64,000 nucleotides of DNA, taken from UBA10649 sp965278945. GTDB taxonomy: Bacteria > Actinomycetota > Actinomycetes > S36-B12. The notes under the pieces are model-generated. The model was not told the origin of the DNA. It saw only the letters and a list, made by a program, of their open reading frames with translations, and ran no database searches. Made by a program: the position numbers and the translations under genes. Shown piece by piece: positions 63,155 to 64,000 of the stretch. Location of the stretch: NCBI GenBank assembly GCA_965278945.1, contig OZ257128.1:2852001-2916000 (forward strand), written 5' to 3'. How positions within the stretch are numbered: the first letter of the stretch is position 1; the number at the start of each line of letters is the position of its first letter.

Positions 63155-64000
63155 TCAGCTGACGAACAACATTCTTGAGCCGAACGCTTCGGTGATGTCT
63201 TCACGGAAGCTGGGATGGCGCCCCAAGTTTCCGGCAAGTAGTCGATTGCGGAACCCGTTGAGCGCACGGTCACTGAGCGGTGGCGCCTTTCGGAGATCGA
63301 CGACCTCCGAAAGGTGCTCGTATGGCAGGTGCTGCGGGAACTCCGAGGCCTCGACTCTGAACACCTTGCCGCGCTCACCCCAAGCGGAAGTTGGCCAAGC
63401 ACCGTTCTCGGCCCATGCGCTGTCGACTGCGTTGAAGCCAAGCGGACTGGCAAGGCTCCCTGCAACCCATTGTGAAACCCGGGTAGTTACTGCGTTGCCA
63501 ATCAACTTGTACCTAGTGCCTCGCTTTCGAGTGGCTTCGCCGACATCAGTCCAGCCGGCTTCGAAACCTTGCAGCAGTTCGGCGTCCTCGACATCAAGCG
63601 TCACGAAACGCTGTTCGAGGTCAGCCTCAGGGACCCACACCGCTGGAGACGACGGGATTCCGATAGTTGAGCCGCCTTTGAGGGTTGGCACGGCATCCTG
63701 AGCCCACCCCAAGCCTCGTTTGCCCTCGGTCCAGTAGAACCCGAACGCGTCGCTCTTTAGTTCGTCTATGGGACGGACACCGGCATCTTCACCGAAGAGC
63801 ACAGCCCTAGGGTCTTCAGTCCGTGAAGCAAGCAGAATCACACGACGACGGCGCTGCGGAAGCCCCGTAAATCGCGTGTCGACCACCCGATAGGCCCAGC
63901 GGTAGCCCAAAGACTCAACTTGCTCGACCAGGTAGGCCATCGCCCGTCCTTTGTCGAGAGCGAGCATGTTCGGGACGTTCTCAACCATGAGCCAAGGGAG
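63155..64000 (-). CDS. DNA (cytosine-5)-methyltransferase, C-terminal part (partial)
   Basis: About 281 residues are present; the gene begins beyond the right edge, as the frame stays open to 64000 (LPWL upstream of the first Met). Motif IV ENVPNML is intact, motif VIII is FTGLPQRRRRVILLAS, and motifs IX-X include RYKLIGNAVTTRVSQWVAGSL. The catalytic Pro-Cys of motif IV lies outside the window. A roughly 60-residue C-terminal tail follows motif X. It should protect host DNA from the adjacent endonuclease. Confidence 0.9.
   Translation of the reverse strand, partial: LPWLMVENVPNMLALDKGRAMAYLVEQVESLGYRWAYRVVDTRFTGLPQRRRRVILLASRTEDPRAVLFGEDAGVRPIDELKSDAFGFYWTEGKRGLGWAQDAVPTLKGGSTIGIPSSPAVWVPEADLEQRFVTLDVEDAELLQGFEAGWTDVGEATRKRGTRYKLIGNAVTTRVSQWVAGSLASPLGFNAVDSAWAENGAWPTSAWGERGKVFRVEASEFPQHLPYEHLSEVVDLRKAPPLSDRALNGFRNRLLAGNLGRHPSFREDITEAFGSRMLFVS

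Overview
The window comes from a high-GC Gram-positive actinobacterium. Evidence: a dnaK-grpE-dnaJ-hspR-clpB operon under a HAIR-type operator, a mycothiol-type (DinB-fold) maleylpyruvate isomerase, an EtfD-like Fe-S membrane protein, and frequent GTG starts with 4- and 8-bp gene overlaps. The genus cannot be fixed from sequence alone; a Nocardioidaceae- or Mycobacteriales-like host is a guess.

Layout. Positions 1-28.7 kb are ordinary chromosome: the chaperone operon; a histidine-utilisation locus (hutG and an IclR regulator divergent from hutU-hutI-hutH); an EtfD-like oxidoreductase; a large molybdenum-cofactor block (mog, moaC, moaD, moaA, moaE, xdhC, mocA-like, mobA, a DUF6457-like protein, moeA) interrupted by a phosphoribosyltransferase, dcd and an FUSC-family membrane protein; then ppk2 and a P-type ATPase whose end overlaps a tRNA-Gly gene.

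Positions 28,723-60,597 are an integrated mobile element of about 31.8 kb. It lies between two identical 44-bp copies of the tRNA-Gly 3' half. At its left end are an excisionase-like gene and a probable defence region (a DUF4365-like gene with an unknown partner, and an AbiEi/AbiEii-like pair with palindromic operators). A MobF/TrwC-type relaxase follows, and a tyrosine recombinase sits at the right end. No type IV secretion genes are visible, so it looks like an integrative mobilizable element.

The cargo is a complete-looking aromatic catabolic module. On the plus strand, an IclR-controlled gentisate cluster encodes gentisate dioxygenase, fumarylpyruvate hydrolase, maleylpyruvate isomerase and 3-hydroxybenzoate 6-hydroxylase. 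On the minus strand, eight tightly packed genes encode BCCP, biotin carboxylase, carboxyltransferase, a HAD phosphatase, a split PEP-synthase-like aryl kinase (two subunits), an acetoacetate-CoA-ligase-like enzyme and an amidohydrolase. This set matches the Hpe (hydroxyphenylethanone) logic known from Rhodococcus rhodochrous GD02: phosphorylate the phenol of a hydroxyaryl methyl ketone, carboxylate the methyl group with biotin, dephosphorylate, then cleave. Here the pathway is joined to 3-hydroxybenzoate/gentisate degradation, which suggests a meta-hydroxylated aryl ketone such as 3-hydroxyacetophenone as substrate. A second IclR regulator, two SDR dehydrogenases and a CUT2-type ABC transporter complete the module.

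Positions 60.6-64 kb hold the displaced tRNA terminator, a 15-bp vestige of the att site, an HNH endonuclease, a small lipoprotein, a putative PD-(D/E)XK endonuclease and the C-terminal part of a cytosine-5 DNA methyltransferase that runs off the window. This may be a second, older island at the same tRNA.
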